Shown: positions 55,801 through 63,991 of the stretch, piece after piece
Layout of the letters: each line of letters opens with the position of its first letter
Position numbering within the stretch: the first letter of the stretch is position 1
Assembly: GCA_017396085.1 (NCBI GenBank)
Contig: JAFQNC010000024.1
Coordinates: 23,185-87,184, forward strand
Reading direction: 5' to 3'
Length of the DNA stretch: 64,000 nucleotides
DNA from: Tidjanibacter sp.
Lineage (GTDB): Bacteria; Bacteroidota; Bacteroidia; Bacteroidales; Rikenellaceae
Notes under the pieces: generated by a model
What the model saw: the letters and a program-made list of their open reading frames with translations, nothing else
Databases searched by the model: none
Told to the model about the DNA's origin: nothing
Program-made: the position numbers and the translations under genes

Positions 55801-56286
55801 GTGTCGGACTGCCAAGTGGATACCGATGTGAGTGCCATATTGCCAAACAGCTATGTGAGCCAACCGGCCGAGAAGTTGCGCCTCTACCGTAGGCTTGACG
55901 GCATCACCGATGAGGCCGAAATGGAGCGACTTGTGGCCGAATTGGAGGACCGCTTTGGTCGTATGCCCAAGGAGGCGAGGGCACTGGTGGATGTGGTGCG
56001 CCTGCGCTGGAGGGCTATGGGGCTTGGCATTGAGAAGGCCAAGGTGAAGAACGGGCTGATGTTGCTGTGGTTCCCGAGCGATGGCCGCTCGCCCTACTAC
56101 AAGAGCCACACCTTTGGGGCGATTTTGAAATATGTGAGCCGCAATCCTGCAAAATTTGTTCTCAAACAGAACAATAATAAGGTCTATTTGACGGTTAGAA
56201 ATGTGGAGGACCTCGGTGCTGCGTGCGACACGCTCGATGCGATGAAGGCAGCCATTGTGTCCGAAAAACCCACCTCCGCCGAGTAG
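52873..56286 (+). CDS. mfd: Transcription-repair coupling factor
   Basis: The 1137-residue translocase pushes stalled RNA polymerase off damaged DNA and recruits UvrA. Order: UvrB-like N-terminal module (to about 350), the RNA-polymerase-interacting CarD-like domain (QVGDYVVHIDHGVGRFGG, about 435), RecG-type helicase with Walker A GDVGFGKTEV (Lys593) and DEEQ box (Asp688), the TRG region (GRVGRSDRKSFCYLL), and the C-terminal D7 domain. A TTG two codons upstream is in frame (52867); ATG at 52873 is preferred. The leader holds the TTTACTM array. Confidence 0.97.
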   Translation: MKKEKVQSSPLREIVARAARVAEVAQLREAIEGRTVAEVSALAGSAFALYAMAVAQRVGGLHLFVMDDRDAAAYLCSDFYALAGEGVEVLFLPSSYKRSIRYGAEDQSGEVQRTAALEAVRGSGGTDKVLVVCTYPEALAEKVVSQAEVDSSVLRIDRGQRIAMSELQQRVEELGFERVDFVHEPGQYSMRGGVFDIFSYSENRPFRLDFFGDEVDSVRRFDLSSQLSTERVDSVSVVPNLKNFGGEQKESLAEYVGDGAVWWLKDLDYTLGRLDDIRRKLLADSDTPEEDAARVTSAKAFLADTEGAAMVLAKPSGRRSAEVQVRFQTAPQAAFNKQYDLLADDIEGRASQGYTTYILSENHAQFERLENVLAATHRKARFEPLKATLHEGFTDRKLRVSLYTDHQIFDRYHRYQLRGGINNRESLTIAELNQLQVGDYVVHIDHGVGRFGGLVHTVENGKEQESVKLVYKDGDVLLVNVHSLHRIARYKSKESDTPPRVYKLGTGAWQKMKEATKKAVKDIARELIKLYAERKASGGYRFSPDGYLQHELESSFRWEETPDQQKAVELVKSDMESGEPMDRLVCGDVGFGKTEVAVRAAFKAACDSKQVAVLVPTTILSLQHYRTFAERMRGLPVRVDYLSRTRSTKEVKQILADLEAGRIDIIVGTHKLLGKDVRFKDLGLLIIDEEQKFGVSAKEKLRQMSVSVDTLTLTATPIPRTLQFSLMGARDLSVISTPPPNRQPIITESHTFDEAIISEALDYELGRGGQVYFVHNRVEDIERIAAIVKKLRPEARVAVGHGQMQPQQLEKIVMDFIYGEYDVLVATTIIENGIDIPNANTIIINNAQNFGLSDLHQLRGRVGRSDRKSFCYLLSPPDELLTSEARRRLRAIEEFSELGSGFNIAMQDLDIRGAGNLLGAEQSGFIADMGFETYQRILSEAVAELRAEGVEGLSEVVGEGVEGEQQAAVPQEEILYVSDCQVDTDVSAILPNSYVSQPAEKLRLYRRLDGITDEAEMERLVAELEDRFGRMPKEARALVDVVRLRWRAMGLGIEKAKVKNGLMLLWFPSDGRSPYYKSHTFGAILKYVSRNPAKFVLKQNNNKVYLTVRNVEDLGAACDTLDAMKAAIVSEKPTSAE

Positions 56287-56343
56287 AAAAAGGCCCCTTA
56301 GGTATAAAATACCTATCTTTTTCGTGGTCGGGGTGATTTTTTG

Positions 56344-56374
56344 TTTGAAAAAACCATAAAAAACCCGATATTTG
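56344..56374 (+). promoter_or_regulatory. Promoter of the envelope-biogenesis run
   Basis: TTTG (56344-56347), a 19-base spacer and GATATTTG (56367-56374) match the consensus except for T to G at the first base of the -7 box. The leader is about 40 bases. Confidence 0.55.
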
Positions 56375-56422
56375 CAAAATCTGACCGGAGGTCAATTTTC
56401 GGCAGGGTAATCAGACGGAGAA

Positions 56423-57733
56423 ATGAAGTTGAAAAAAATCATATTTGGAGTGATGGGTGTGGCAATGCTGATGTTGTCGCAGGGCTCCGCTTTCGGCCAG
56501 TCGAGCAGCCTTAACACCTACTCGCCCTACACTTTCTATGGCATTGGCGATATTCACGAAGAGGGTATTGCCGTAACAAGGGCTATGGGTGGTGCATCCA
56601 TCGGTTTCCGCAACCCCTTCTATGTGAATGTAACCAACCCCGCATCTTACAGTTCGGTGAGGAGCAACTCCTTCCTCTCCAACTTCGATATGGAGGGCCA
56701 GAACTTCTATGCCAGCACCTCGAGTGCAAAGACGAGTTTCAACACCTTCAACATCAGGGATATTGCAATGTCGTTCCCGCTCATCAAGAATATGGGCGTG
56801 GGCTTCAGTGTTACCCCTTACAGTTCGGTGGGCTACAGGGTGCAGTACTACGATACCAACCCCGTGGTGCAGGCAGGCATCGGTCAGATGCTCTACGCCT
56901 ACTCCGGTTCGGGCGATGTTACGCAGTTCAAACTCGGCTTGGGCTATGAGGTTGTGAAAAACCTCTCCCTCGGTGCCGAGGTGATATACTACCACGGCCT
57001 CATTGAGAGGACCTACAACGCTATCCCCACGGTGATTACGGGCGTGGGTAGTTACCAGCCCATCTCCGGACTCAAATCCGAATCGGTCAATAGTTTCTAT
57101 GGCAAGTTTGGCGTGCAGTGGACTCCGCTTGCAAGGCGCAATACGGTGCTGACCGTGGGCGCAACCTACCAGATGGGTGGCAAGATGGGCAACGAGGTGG
57201 AGGACCGCTTGGCCCAAAACTCCACCCTCGCTCCGGACGTCTATGCAGTGAACGAGGTCTACACCTCCTCCTTCTCGATGCCCAATGTCTATGCGGTGGG
57301 CTTCTACCTGCACAAAGACAAGTACAGCATTGGTGCCGACTACCAGTTTGCCGATTGGGGCGAGAGGAACAAGCAGGACATTACGGCTACCCGCTCGTTC
57401 CGCAACACCAACACCGTGCGCTTGGGTGGTCAGTACACCCCCAACCCCGGCGATGTGCGCCACGCTCTGAAGAGGTGGACCTATCGTGCAGGTGTGAGGT
57501 GGAGCCAATACTACATCGTACTCAACGACCAACCATTTGACGATGTGGCACTCACCTTTGGTGTGGGCGTGCCGTTGAGGATGACGGGCCTCTCCAATGT
57601 AAACCTCGGTTTGGAACTCGGCCAGAGGGGCACAATGAAAGCGGGGCTTTCGAGGGAGAACTACCTCAAATTCACCATCGGTTTCAGCCTCTTCGGCGAG
57701 GACTACTGGTTCGTGAAGATGAAGTATGACTAA
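56423..57733 (+). CDS. Outer-membrane beta-barrel protein of unknown function
   Basis: The 436-residue protein has a signal peptide (KIIFGVMGVAMLMLSQGSAFGQ) and a barrel-like body: YSPYTFYGIGDIHEEGIAVTRAMGGASIGFRN resembles the N-terminal strands and plug of FadL/PorV-type barrels, followed by many amphipathic strands (SFPLIKNMGVGFSVTPYSS, FKLGLGYEVVKNLSLGAEVIYYH, LTVGATYQMGG) and an aromatic C-terminal strand (FLKFTIGFSLFGEDYWFVKMKYD type). It may be a transporter or translocon-associated barrel. It begins the five-gene run that contains lptC. Confidence 0.75.
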   Translation: MKLKKIIFGVMGVAMLMLSQGSAFGQSSSLNTYSPYTFYGIGDIHEEGIAVTRAMGGASIGFRNPFYVNVTNPASYSSVRSNSFLSNFDMEGQNFYASTSSAKTSFNTFNIRDIAMSFPLIKNMGVGFSVTPYSSVGYRVQYYDTNPVVQAGIGQMLYAYSGSGDVTQFKLGLGYEVVKNLSLGAEVIYYHGLIERTYNAIPTVITGVGSYQPISGLKSESVNSFYGKFGVQWTPLARRNTVLTVGATYQMGGKMGNEVEDRLAQNSTLAPDVYAVNEVYTSSFSMPNVYAVGFYLHKDKYSIGADYQFADWGERNKQDITATRSFRNTNTVRLGGQYTPNPGDVRHALKRWTYRAGVRWSQYYIVLNDQPFDDVALTFGVGVPLRMTGLSNVNLGLELGQRGTMKAGLSRENYLKFTIGFSLFGEDYWFVKMKYD

Positions 57734-57841
57734 TCCCCGTTTGTGCCTGTGCGTGCAACTTTTTGGGACCGATATGCGTCAAATGTGTAAGAGACGGAAA
57801 CAAAACAAAATATAACAATAAAAAATAAACAGACAAAAGAG

Positions 57842-59401
57842 ATGAAGAAAATCGTAATCAAATCGATGGTTGTGCTGTCGCTTGTGCTGGCAGGCACGAT
57901 GGGGACCACCTCTTTGATGGCCCAAACACAGGAGCAAACCCAAGTAGTGGAGACACCTGCCGAGAAAAAGGCTCGTGAGAAAGCCGAGAAGAAGGCTGCA
58001 AAAGAGGCCGAGAAGGCTCGCAAGGCTGCCGAGAAAGCCGAGAAGGCTCGTCTGAAAGAGGAGGCAAAGATTGCTAAAATCATCGCTGCACAGAAAGCTG
58101 CCGCAGAGAAGGCCGGTACCGCACAGCCCCAGCAGGCTCCCGCAACCACCTTTGGTCCCGAGTGGGGTGAGAACGCAACCGCTCAGCAGAGGGAGGAGAA
58201 TGTTAAGACCTTCAACTTCTTCCAAGATGCCTACAACAACAAAGACTACGATAAGGCTTTGGAGTATATGTACACCCTGATTCAGAACTGCCCCAAGGCT
58301 CGTAGTTCGGTCTATGCCAACGGTTCGAACATCTACCGCAACAAAATTGCTCGTAGCAAATCGCTTGAGGAGAAGGCTGCCAACATCGACTCGCTGATGA
58401 ACCTCTACGACTACCGCTTGCAGGCATTTGCCGATGACAAGCAGTATGGCGAGGTCTACATAACCAAGAACAAAGCAAAGGACTACTACAAATATCGCGC
58501 TGAGGACAAGCAGGGTATGCTCAAACTCTTCCGTAGGGGTATTGAGATTGACCCCGAGATTGACGCTACCTTCATCAACCAGTACTTCACCGTGCTGGTG
58601 GAGGAGTATGAGGCTCTGAACGTGGAGACCGACCACTTTATGAACGAGTATGAGTACTTGGCAGAGAAGATGGATAAGGTTACCGATGAGGAGGCCAAGA
58701 CCTCGTTTGACGCACTGCTCATCAAGTCGGGTGCTGCCGATTGCGCCAACCTTGAGCAGATTTTCTCGGCTCGTTTGGAGAACAACTGGAACGATGCAAA
58801 GCAGGTTGAGAAGGCCTTCAAACTGATGGCTCGCAACCACTGCGAGAGCGACTTCTTCCTCGCCGTTGGTGAGAAGTACTACGAGCAGGCTCCCTCGACC
58901 AACACCGCACAGTTGCTCAGCAAGGTCTATGAGAACAAGAAGAACTTTGAGAAGGCCCTCCACTTCCTTGTTGTAGCAATGGAGAGCGAGAGCGACCCCG
59001 AACTCAAAGCAAACCTTTGCGTTCAGATTTCGGGTACCCAACTTGCTGCCGACAATGCTCGTGAGGCTGCCACTTATGCCAAGAAGGCTATTGAGTACAA
59101 CGCCAACAACGGTTCGGCCTACATCTGCCTTGCACAGGCTTATGCTACCGGCTCCAATGCTTGCGCCGACTTCGACAAGCAGACCGTTTTCTGGTTGGCT
59201 TATGATTTGGCCGCCAAGGCTCGTGGCCTCTTTGAGGGCAACGAGGAACAGCAGGCTATGGCCGCAACCCTTATGAGCACCTACAGGGAGTACTTCCCCG
59301 GTCAGTCGGATTGCTTCTTCCGTGGTCTGACCGAGCAGGGCGCACCCTACGCTGTTAAGTGCGGTTGGGTGAGCGGTACCACCACCGTTAAGTACAAATA
59401 A
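57842..59401 (+). CDS. Exported TPR protein with Lys/Ala/Glu-rich N-terminal coil
   Basis: The 519-residue protein has a signal peptide (to about SLMAQ), then an 80-residue stretch almost wholly of Lys, Ala and Glu (residues about 35-95), predicted coiled coil, and then TPR-like helices: NVKTFNFFQDAYNNKDYDKALEYMYTLI, KNFEKALHFLVVAMESES, NAREAATYAKKAIEYNANNGSAYICLAQAYATGS. It ends with TTVKYK. It probably sits in the periplasm as a scaffold for outer-membrane assembly (context). It is 108 bases after the barrel gene and 5 bases before lptC. Confidence 0.75.
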   Translation: MKKIVIKSMVVLSLVLAGTMGTTSLMAQTQEQTQVVETPAEKKAREKAEKKAAKEAEKARKAAEKAEKARLKEEAKIAKIIAAQKAAAEKAGTAQPQQAPATTFGPEWGENATAQQREENVKTFNFFQDAYNNKDYDKALEYMYTLIQNCPKARSSVYANGSNIYRNKIARSKSLEEKAANIDSLMNLYDYRLQAFADDKQYGEVYITKNKAKDYYKYRAEDKQGMLKLFRRGIEIDPEIDATFINQYFTVLVEEYEALNVETDHFMNEYEYLAEKMDKVTDEEAKTSFDALLIKSGAADCANLEQIFSARLENNWNDAKQVEKAFKLMARNHCESDFFLAVGEKYYEQAPSTNTAQLLSKVYENKKNFEKALHFLVVAMESESDPELKANLCVQISGTQLAADNAREAATYAKKAIEYNANNGSAYICLAQAYATGSNACADFDKQTVFWLAYDLAAKARGLFEGNEEQQAMAATLMSTYREYFPGQSDCFFRGLTEQGAPYAVKCGWVSGTTTVKYK

Positions 59402-59406
59402 GAGTA

Positions 59407-60357
59407 TTGCGCAGAGTGTCGCTTCGACATATATATAGGATAGCAGTGGTAGCATCTCTTTTGGGAGGTGCTACCCTGCTGTTTTCTTGCTCCGGCAAAA
59501 AGAAACCCGCCGAAGTGGACCTCGAAAAGCTCATAACACAGCAGAGCGACACGCTCACGATGATTTATACCAAGAACGGACAAAAGGACTACCGTTTCTC
59601 CACCCCGCTGATGGAGAGGTATGAATTGGCCCGTGAGCCCTATATGGAATTCCGCTACGGTATTGACATCATCACCTTTGACTCGCTCGGTAACGAGGCC
59701 TCCAACCTGATTGCCGACTATGCCATCTACTACGAAAACAGGGAACTCTGGGAGGCTCGTGGCAATGTGGAAGGTACGGGTGAGGATGGCCGTAAACTCT
59801 ACACCCAGCAACTCTTCTGGGACGAAAAGACCGACAAGGTGTACAGCAATGTGGACTGTAAGGTCGTAGACGGCTTGGATGTCTTTGTGGGCGAGGGTTT
59901 TGAGTCGGACAGCGAGTTCAAGGACTGGGTGTTCCGCGAGAGCGAGGGCCGTATGTGGGTAGACGTGTCGGAGAGCGAAGAGGGCGAAGAGGGTGCCGAT
60001 GGCGACAAGGGTAAAGAGAGCGCAACGGAGAAGAAGGGCAACGGCAACGAGGACAATGAGAATGGTGCCAAAGGAGCCAAGTCGGAACAGCCCAAAGAGG
60101 AAAAGTCTGCCGATAGGTTGAGTGCCGAAAGGGGTGCCGACAAGGTGGATGCAAAAGCACCCGCAACCGACAAGGCAACAATCAAGAGGCCGGCCCGAAT
60201 AAAAGGAGATAGCCTCCGACTCGCGCCACGCCGCCAAAGGGGCGACAAAAAGCTCCAACAAGTGGAACTGAAAGGTGGCGAGGGGTTTGAACTGAAAGAG
60301 TCGGACTTTGGTGGTGCCGACCAAAGAGGTGTGTCGCAACGCAGGAGTAGAGAGTAA
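59407..60357 (+). CDS. lptC: LptC-like lipoprotein of the LPS export bridge, with long acidic tail
   Basis: The 316-residue protein begins with a lipoprotein-like signal ending LLFSC (Cys28). Residues about 35-190 carry the LptC pattern (RFSTPLMERYELAREPYMEFRYGIDIITFDS, ASNLIADYAIYYENRELWEARGNVEG), which carries LPS from LptFG to LptA. From about 195 to the end is a highly charged low-complexity tail, first Glu/Gly/Asp, then Lys/Arg-rich. There is no ATG: the start is TTG at 59407 or GTG at 59416. The usual LptC is shorter. It overlaps neither neighbour. Confidence 0.75.
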   Translation: MRRVSLRHIYRIAVVASLLGGATLLFSCSGKKKPAEVDLEKLITQQSDTLTMIYTKNGQKDYRFSTPLMERYELAREPYMEFRYGIDIITFDSLGNEASNLIADYAIYYENRELWEARGNVEGTGEDGRKLYTQQLFWDEKTDKVYSNVDCKVVDGLDVFVGEGFESDSEFKDWVFRESEGRMWVDVSESEEGEEGADGDKGKESATEKKGNGNEDNENGAKGAKSEQPKEEKSADRLSAERGADKVDAKAPATDKATIKRPARIKGDSLRLAPRRQRGDKKLQQVELKGGEGFELKESDFGGADQRGVSQRRSRE

Positions 60358-60374
60358 GTGAGTACAAGAAACGT

Positions 60375-61637
60375 ATGGATAGTTTGTTGAGTGTCATAGT
60401 GATAGTGGTGGTGTCGGTAGTTCTTTCTGCCTTCTTTTCGGGTATGGAGATAGCCTTCACCAGCGCAAACCGTCTTCGTATGGAGATAGACCGTAAGCGA
60501 GGAGGGTTTGTGGGACGCATCATTGAACTCTTTGCGGCCAAACCGGGGGAGTATATCACCACAATGCTCGTGGGCAACAACATTGTGTTGGTGGTCTACT
60601 CAATGTATATGGCCAAACTCATCCACCTGCTGGCCGCCAAAATGGGCTTGCCGATGGCTGAGGACTCGGTGGTGGTCGAAACGCTCATCTCCACGTTGGT
60701 CATAATCTTCTTGGGAGAATTTACCCCCAAGAGTGTCTTTAAGATGAAACCTAACGCCTTTTTCAGGGCATTGGTACTGCCGGTCTACCTCATCTACTTG
60801 GTGCTCTTTCCGCTGTCGAAATTCACCACAGCCATCGCTTTCGGACTGTTGCGACTGCTCGGACTGAAGGTCAAGGAGGAACACAACATAAAGAGTTTTG
60901 GCAGGGTTGATTTGGAAAACCTCATTGACGAGAGCGTGGAGAGCAACGAAAAGTTGCAGGCCAACGAGATTAAGATTTTCCAAAATGCGCTCGACTTTTC
61001 CGACCTCCGAGTGAGGGATTGTATGGTGCCGAGGGTAGATGTGGAGGCGGTGGAGTTGGACACCTCCATTGAGGACCTCACCCAACGATTTGTTGATACC
61101 AACTTCTCACGCTTGTTTGTGTGGGAGGAGAGCATAGACCACATTGTGGGCTATGTTACCACCAAGAGCCTTTTCCGCAAGCCCAAGAGTATCAAGGAGA
61201 TATTGATGCCTGTGAGGTATGTGCCCGAAACGATGGAGGCCGAGAGGCTGATGGGCGAGATGATTCGCACACGCCAGAGCGTTGCCGTGGTCATTGACGA
61301 GTTTGGCGGCACTGCGGGCGTGATTTCGTTGGAGGACGTGTTGGAGGAGATTGTGGGCGAGATTGAAGACGAACACGACACCCCCGAGATGGTGGAGAAG
61401 GTGCTCAAGGATGGACAGTGGGTGCTCTCGTGCCGACTGGAGGTTGCCTACCTCAATGAGCGTTACAACTTGGGCCTCAAAGAGAGCGATGAGTATGACA
61501 CCCTTGCGGGCTACATCATCGCCAAATATGGCTCCATACCCACCGTGGGAACACTCATCGAGAGCGAAGGTAGGGAGATAAAAATACTGAAATCTACCTC
61601 TTCAAGGGTGGAATTGGCAAAAGTTAGGATTTTGTGA
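60375..61637 (+). CDS. CNNM/CorC-type membrane protein with CBS domains (hemolysin family)
   Basis: The 420-residue protein has a DUF21/CNNM membrane domain with three or four helices (residues 1-about 190; SVIVIVVVSVVLSAFFSGMEIAFTSAN, VETLISTLVIIFLGEFTPKSVFKM), two CBS domains (about 205-325; VRDCMVPRVDVEAVELD and IKEILMPVRYVPETM, IDEFGGTAGVISLEDVLEEIVGEIEDEHD) and a C-terminal CorC/HlyC domain (about 335-420). The family handles Mg2+/Co2+ efflux; in gliding Bacteroidetes a member is GldE. It probably modulates ion balance beside envelope biogenesis. It is 17 bases after lptC. Confidence 0.92.
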   Translation: MDSLLSVIVIVVVSVVLSAFFSGMEIAFTSANRLRMEIDRKRGGFVGRIIELFAAKPGEYITTMLVGNNIVLVVYSMYMAKLIHLLAAKMGLPMAEDSVVVETLISTLVIIFLGEFTPKSVFKMKPNAFFRALVLPVYLIYLVLFPLSKFTTAIAFGLLRLLGLKVKEEHNIKSFGRVDLENLIDESVESNEKLQANEIKIFQNALDFSDLRVRDCMVPRVDVEAVELDTSIEDLTQRFVDTNFSRLFVWEESIDHIVGYVTTKSLFRKPKSIKEILMPVRYVPETMEAERLMGEMIRTRQSVAVVIDEFGGTAGVISLEDVLEEIVGEIEDEHDTPEMVEKVLKDGQWVLSCRLEVAYLNERYNLGLKESDEYDTLAGYIIAKYGSIPTVGTLIESEGREIKILKSTSSRVELAKVRIL

Positions 61638-61660
61638 TGGGTTTTTTGAGGAAAATCACT

Positions 61661-61668
61661 ATATTTGA
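61661..61668 (+). promoter_or_regulatory. Promoter -7 box for the PpiD-like gene
   Basis: TATATTTG is an exact TAnnTTTG match 75 bases before the start. TTTG sits at 11 and 25 bases upstream, neither at the normal spacing, so the -33 part is unclear. Confidence 0.5.
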
Positions 61669-61743
61669 GGCCAATTTGTGAAATTGATTTTTTGCAAGCA
61701 GAAAGAGAATACAAAATAAACAATAAAAAAACTAAACTCAACA

Positions 61744-63795
61744 ATGGCAACACTTAATGATTTGAGGACCAAAGGCGGTGTGATTGTAACCATCGTAATC
61801 GCACTTGGCCTTATCGCCTTCCTTCTGGGCGACCTTTTCAGCAACGGCAGCATCTTTGCCTCCAAGGCTAACCGCGTGGGCAAAATCGCCGGTAACAACA
61901 TCGAGTATCAGGTTTATGCAAACCAGACCGAGTATGTGAAAAACATCTACTCCTCGCTCTGGGGCAGCACCGCTTTTGACTCGCAGCAGTATGATATGAT
62001 TTACAACGAGGCTTGGAACGACCTCTTGATGAGCAACTCCTACAAACCCTCGTTTGACAAAATGGGCCTCACCGTGTCGGATGCCGAGATGGTGGATATG
62101 ATTCAGGGTGCCTACGTTTCGCCCGTTATCCGCTCCTTCTTCGCTGACCCCGCAACGGGTGTCTACAGCCCCGAGGTACTCAAAGGCTTCCTCTCGCAGG
62201 TTGAGAGCAACGAGGCCGCCTACAACATCTGGAACTACATCAAAAAACGCGTAGCAGAGCAGCGTCTGGTGGAGAACTACACCACCCTCGTTGGTGCAGG
62301 CTTCGTGGCTAACGATGTTGAGGTGAATGCTTCGGTTGCAGCAGCCAACACCGCTGCCAACGTGAAAATCGTTGTTAAGCCCTACTACACCATCGCCGAC
62401 TCGTTGGTTGCTCCCGTGAAGGATGCCGCCATCAAGAAATACTACAAGGAGCACAAAGAACTCTTCCGTCAGAGCACTTCGCGTGAGGTTGAGTACGTTG
62501 TGTTCAACGTGGAGCCTTCGGAGGCCGACTACGCCGATGCAAAAGAGGCCGTTGAGACCTTGGCAGAGGAGTTCAAGGCAGCCGAGAACGTGATGCAGTT
62601 TGCACAGGCCAACTCCTATGAGAGGCCCGACAGCCGCTACTACTCGCGTGAGAACATCCCCGCAGCCTACAAAGAACTGGCTTTCGGTAGGGAGAAATTC
62701 CTCGGTCCCCAGCTCAATGGCAACACCTACACTATGTCGCGCGTGGCAGAGGTGCGCAATATGCCCGACTCGATTGAGGCTCGCCACATCCTCTTCTCGT
62801 TTGACCAGAAGGAGTTGGCCGACAGCGTAGCCACCGCCCTCCGCAAGGGTGCTTCGTTTGCCGAGTTGGCACAGAAATACTCGCTCGACCAAGCTTCGGC
62901 TGTGGATGGTGGCGAGCTCGGTAGGTTTGCTCCCGAGCAGATGGTGCCCGAGTTCAGCGATGCACTTATTGATGCCCCCGTGCGCCAGATTGTTACCGTG
63001 GAGAGCCAGTTCGGTATCCACGTAGCACAGGCCACTTGGAAATCGCGCCCCGTGCGTAAGGCTCAGATTGCAACCATCACCTACGATGTCGTTGCCGGCG
63101 ATGCAACCATTCAGGCTGCAATGAACGAGGCTAACGCCTTCATCGGTGCCGCTGCACAGAGCGACTTTGCAAGCGCAGTGAGCGAACTCGGCTTGTCGAA
63201 ACGCTCGGCACGCATCGGTAACACCGACCGCGTTGTGAATGGTCTTAACGAGGCAAGGGAACTTATCCGTTGGGCCTACAACAACAAAGAGGGTAAGGTG
63301 TCGGGTGCTATGGAGATTGATGGCGACTTCGTTGTTGCCACCCTCAAGACCATCCGCAATGAGGGTTATATGCCCGTGAAGGAGGTTGCTCCCCGCATCG
63401 CACAGGAGTTGCGCAACGAGGCCAAGGCTGCTTGGGTTGCCGAGCAGGTTGCAGGTCTTGCCACTATTGACGAGGTTGCAGAGAAACTCGGCACCGAGGT
63501 TATCACCGCCGAGGAGGTCTATGGCAACGCCAACAACATCACCGGTGTTGGTCCCGATATGGCACTTGTTGGAGCCATCGCAGTAGCCGAGGAGGGTGTT
63601 GTTGAGGGTCCCGTTGAGGGTAACTATGGTGTCTACCTCTTCACCGTTGAGGGCCACACCACTGCCGACAACGCCACCGTTGAGAGTGAGAAAGTACGTC
63701 TTGATTCCTCTTCGCTCTTCTATCTGAACGAGCGCATCGACCAAGCCTTGGTTGAGGGGTCAGAGATAGTTGATAATCGCGTCAAATTCTTCTAA
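61744..63795 (+). CDS. PpiD/SurA-type periplasmic peptidyl-prolyl isomerase
   Basis: The 683-residue protein has one N-terminal membrane anchor (VIVTIVIALGLIAFLLGDLF, residues 13-32), a SurA-N-like chaperone domain (SQQYDMIYNEAWNDLLMSN), and a parvulin domain at about residues 343-431 (SIEARHILFSFD ... DGGELGRFAPEQMVPEFSDAL ... QFGIHVAQA). A second parvulin-like segment may lie after about 440. It would fold outer-membrane and exported proteins while anchored in the inner membrane. The context next to lptC and a barrel gene supports an envelope role. Confidence 0.93.
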   Translation: MATLNDLRTKGGVIVTIVIALGLIAFLLGDLFSNGSIFASKANRVGKIAGNNIEYQVYANQTEYVKNIYSSLWGSTAFDSQQYDMIYNEAWNDLLMSNSYKPSFDKMGLTVSDAEMVDMIQGAYVSPVIRSFFADPATGVYSPEVLKGFLSQVESNEAAYNIWNYIKKRVAEQRLVENYTTLVGAGFVANDVEVNASVAAANTAANVKIVVKPYYTIADSLVAPVKDAAIKKYYKEHKELFRQSTSREVEYVVFNVEPSEADYADAKEAVETLAEEFKAAENVMQFAQANSYERPDSRYYSRENIPAAYKELAFGREKFLGPQLNGNTYTMSRVAEVRNMPDSIEARHILFSFDQKELADSVATALRKGASFAELAQKYSLDQASAVDGGELGRFAPEQMVPEFSDALIDAPVRQIVTVESQFGIHVAQATWKSRPVRKAQIATITYDVVAGDATIQAAMNEANAFIGAAAQSDFASAVSELGLSKRSARIGNTDRVVNGLNEARELIRWAYNNKEGKVSGAMEIDGDFVVATLKTIRNEGYMPVKEVAPRIAQELRNEAKAAWVAEQVAGLATIDEVAEKLGTEVITAEEVYGNANNITGVGPDMALVGAIAVAEEGVVEGPVEGNYGVYLFTVEGHTTADNATVESEKVRLDSSSLFYLNERIDQALVEGSEIVDNRVKFF

Positions 63796-63801
63796 AAAAA
63801 A

Positions 63802-63890
63802 CGCAGATTGCGGGCAACTGCTGCGTCATACTGCGATAAACTCCCTCCTCATTTACGTTAAGTAAATTATAGGGTGTTTTTGCCTATTTT
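63802..63890. repeat. Intergenic stem-loop element, copy 2
   Basis: Related to 16448-16549: both contain CTGCGT, then TCCTCATTTACG, two variable bases, AAGTAAA. The tip TTTAC/GTAAA (63852-63866) is preserved, the outer arms are not. It begins 6 bases after the PpiD-like gene stop. Confidence 0.7.
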
Positions 63891-63959
63891 CTAAGATTTG
63901 CCAATAATATGCAAAACATTGTGTTTTAGCGTATTTTGGCAAATTTTCTTTTCTTGTGA

Positions 63960-63991
63960 TTTGCAAAATTTGCCGATAATATCTACTTTTG
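63960..63991 (+). promoter_or_regulatory. Promoter for the gene beyond the window, with operator-like repeats
   Basis: TTTG (63960-63963), a 20-base spacer and TACTTTTG (63984-63991) form a complete promoter facing out of the window. The palindrome GCAAA-A-TTTGC (63963-63973) lies inside it, and ATTTGCC(G)ATAATAT (63968-63982) repeats the sequence at 63896-63910 with one mismatch. Confidence 0.7.
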
